A DNA stretch of 62,226 nt, taken from contig NZ_DAMBQF010000012.1 of the NCBI RefSeq assembly GCF_032062245.1, forward strand, positions 1 through 62,226. Reading direction: 5' to 3'. Position numbers and translations under genes: made by a program. Within the stretch, counting starts at the first letter, position 1; each line of letters opens with the position of its first letter. The stretch is from Soonwooa sp032062245. GTDB lineage: Bacteria > Bacteroidota > Bacteroidia > Flavobacteriales > Weeksellaceae. The notes under the pieces are model-generated. The model saw nothing but the letters and a program-made list of their open reading frames with translations. It did no database searches and was not told where the DNA came from. Below, piece after piece: positions 62,205 through 62,226 of this stretch.

Positions 62205-62221
62205 ATACGAAAATTTCGTAT
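62205..62221. promoter_or_regulatory. Short palindrome at the window edge
   Basis: ATACGAAA and TTTCGTAT are perfect eight-base arms around one A. It may be an operator for a gene beyond the window. The rest of 61903-62204 shows no gene; a ten-base direct repeat GATCATTAAT occurs at 61986-61995 and 62097-62106. Confidence 0.3.
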
Positions 62222-62226
62222 ATTGT

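Noticed and set aside
61903..62226. Possible small gene at the right edge
   Set aside because: Short frames only, full of stops in this AT-rich stretch; nothing beyond a palindrome and a ten-base repeat.

Overview
The window looks like a chromosomal segment of a low-GC Bacteroidota bacterium, most likely a flavobacterium of the Chryseobacterium/Epilithonimonas type (Weeksellaceae). The reasons are AT-rich DNA, Bacteroidota-style promoters (TTTG, about 19 bases, TAnnTTTG), weak ribosome binding sites, and typical family content: GLPGLI protein, DUF151 nuclease with UVR tail, DUF937-OmpA protein, short-type ProS and an OMPP1/FadL porin. No rRNA, tRNA, CRISPR array, IS element or prophage was seen.

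Layout. 1-409: a frameshifted lipoprotein gene. 489-7232: a thiamine operon (promoter, TPP riboswitch, thiS, thiC, tenI-like, thiD, thiE, thiG, thiH, thiF), ending against a degraded TonB-dependent receptor. 7882-8575: a K+ channel and a small membrane protein. 8756-15171: a fatty acid beta-oxidation operon (MarR regulator, fadB-type, thiolase, a four-helix-bundle gene, acyl-CoA dehydrogenase). 15254-17881: FecCD-type ABC importer parts and a TlpA-like lipoprotein. 17962-25889: ferredoxin reductase, SanA-like protein, udk-ftsB-mutA, methyltransferase, small lipoprotein, M20 peptidase, SDR. 26051-27902: etfBA, preceded by the same 20-bp palindrome that precedes the beta-oxidation operon, so both appear to be one regulon. 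28176-43865: housekeeping and envelope genes (DUF151 nuclease, nucleoside permease, FadL-like porin, Tyr/Gly-rich lipoprotein, proS, OmpA protein, mntH with a perfect palindrome over its promoter, pepP, queA, GLPGLI, mnmE).

43916-61902 is the most accessory-looking part: a stress and DNA-repair island. It holds a TIGR03915-type protein, a lipocalin, a TIGR03916-type radical SAM protein, and a tightly packed + strand run from 47162 to 57803: large catalase, unknown 64-aa protein, flavin-binding stress protein, catalase-like protein, SDR, and the four-gene ligase-associated repair set (exonuclease, ATP-dependent DNA ligase, Lhr-like helicase, PdeM). Convergent to it lies a bacteriophytochrome followed by a heme oxygenase gene interrupted by an in-frame stop. 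An 11-bp-arm palindrome sits between the radical SAM gene and the catalase operon. I read the island as linking peroxide and redox defence with DNA end repair, possibly with light sensing.

The best leads are: the fad/etf shared operator with identical promoter geometry, the palindrome over the mntH promoter, the palindrome in the divergent radical SAM/catalase region, the oxidative-stress plus DNA-repair operon with its unknown small protein, and the broken heme oxygenase beside an intact phytochrome. All family names come from reading motifs by eye; no database search was run.
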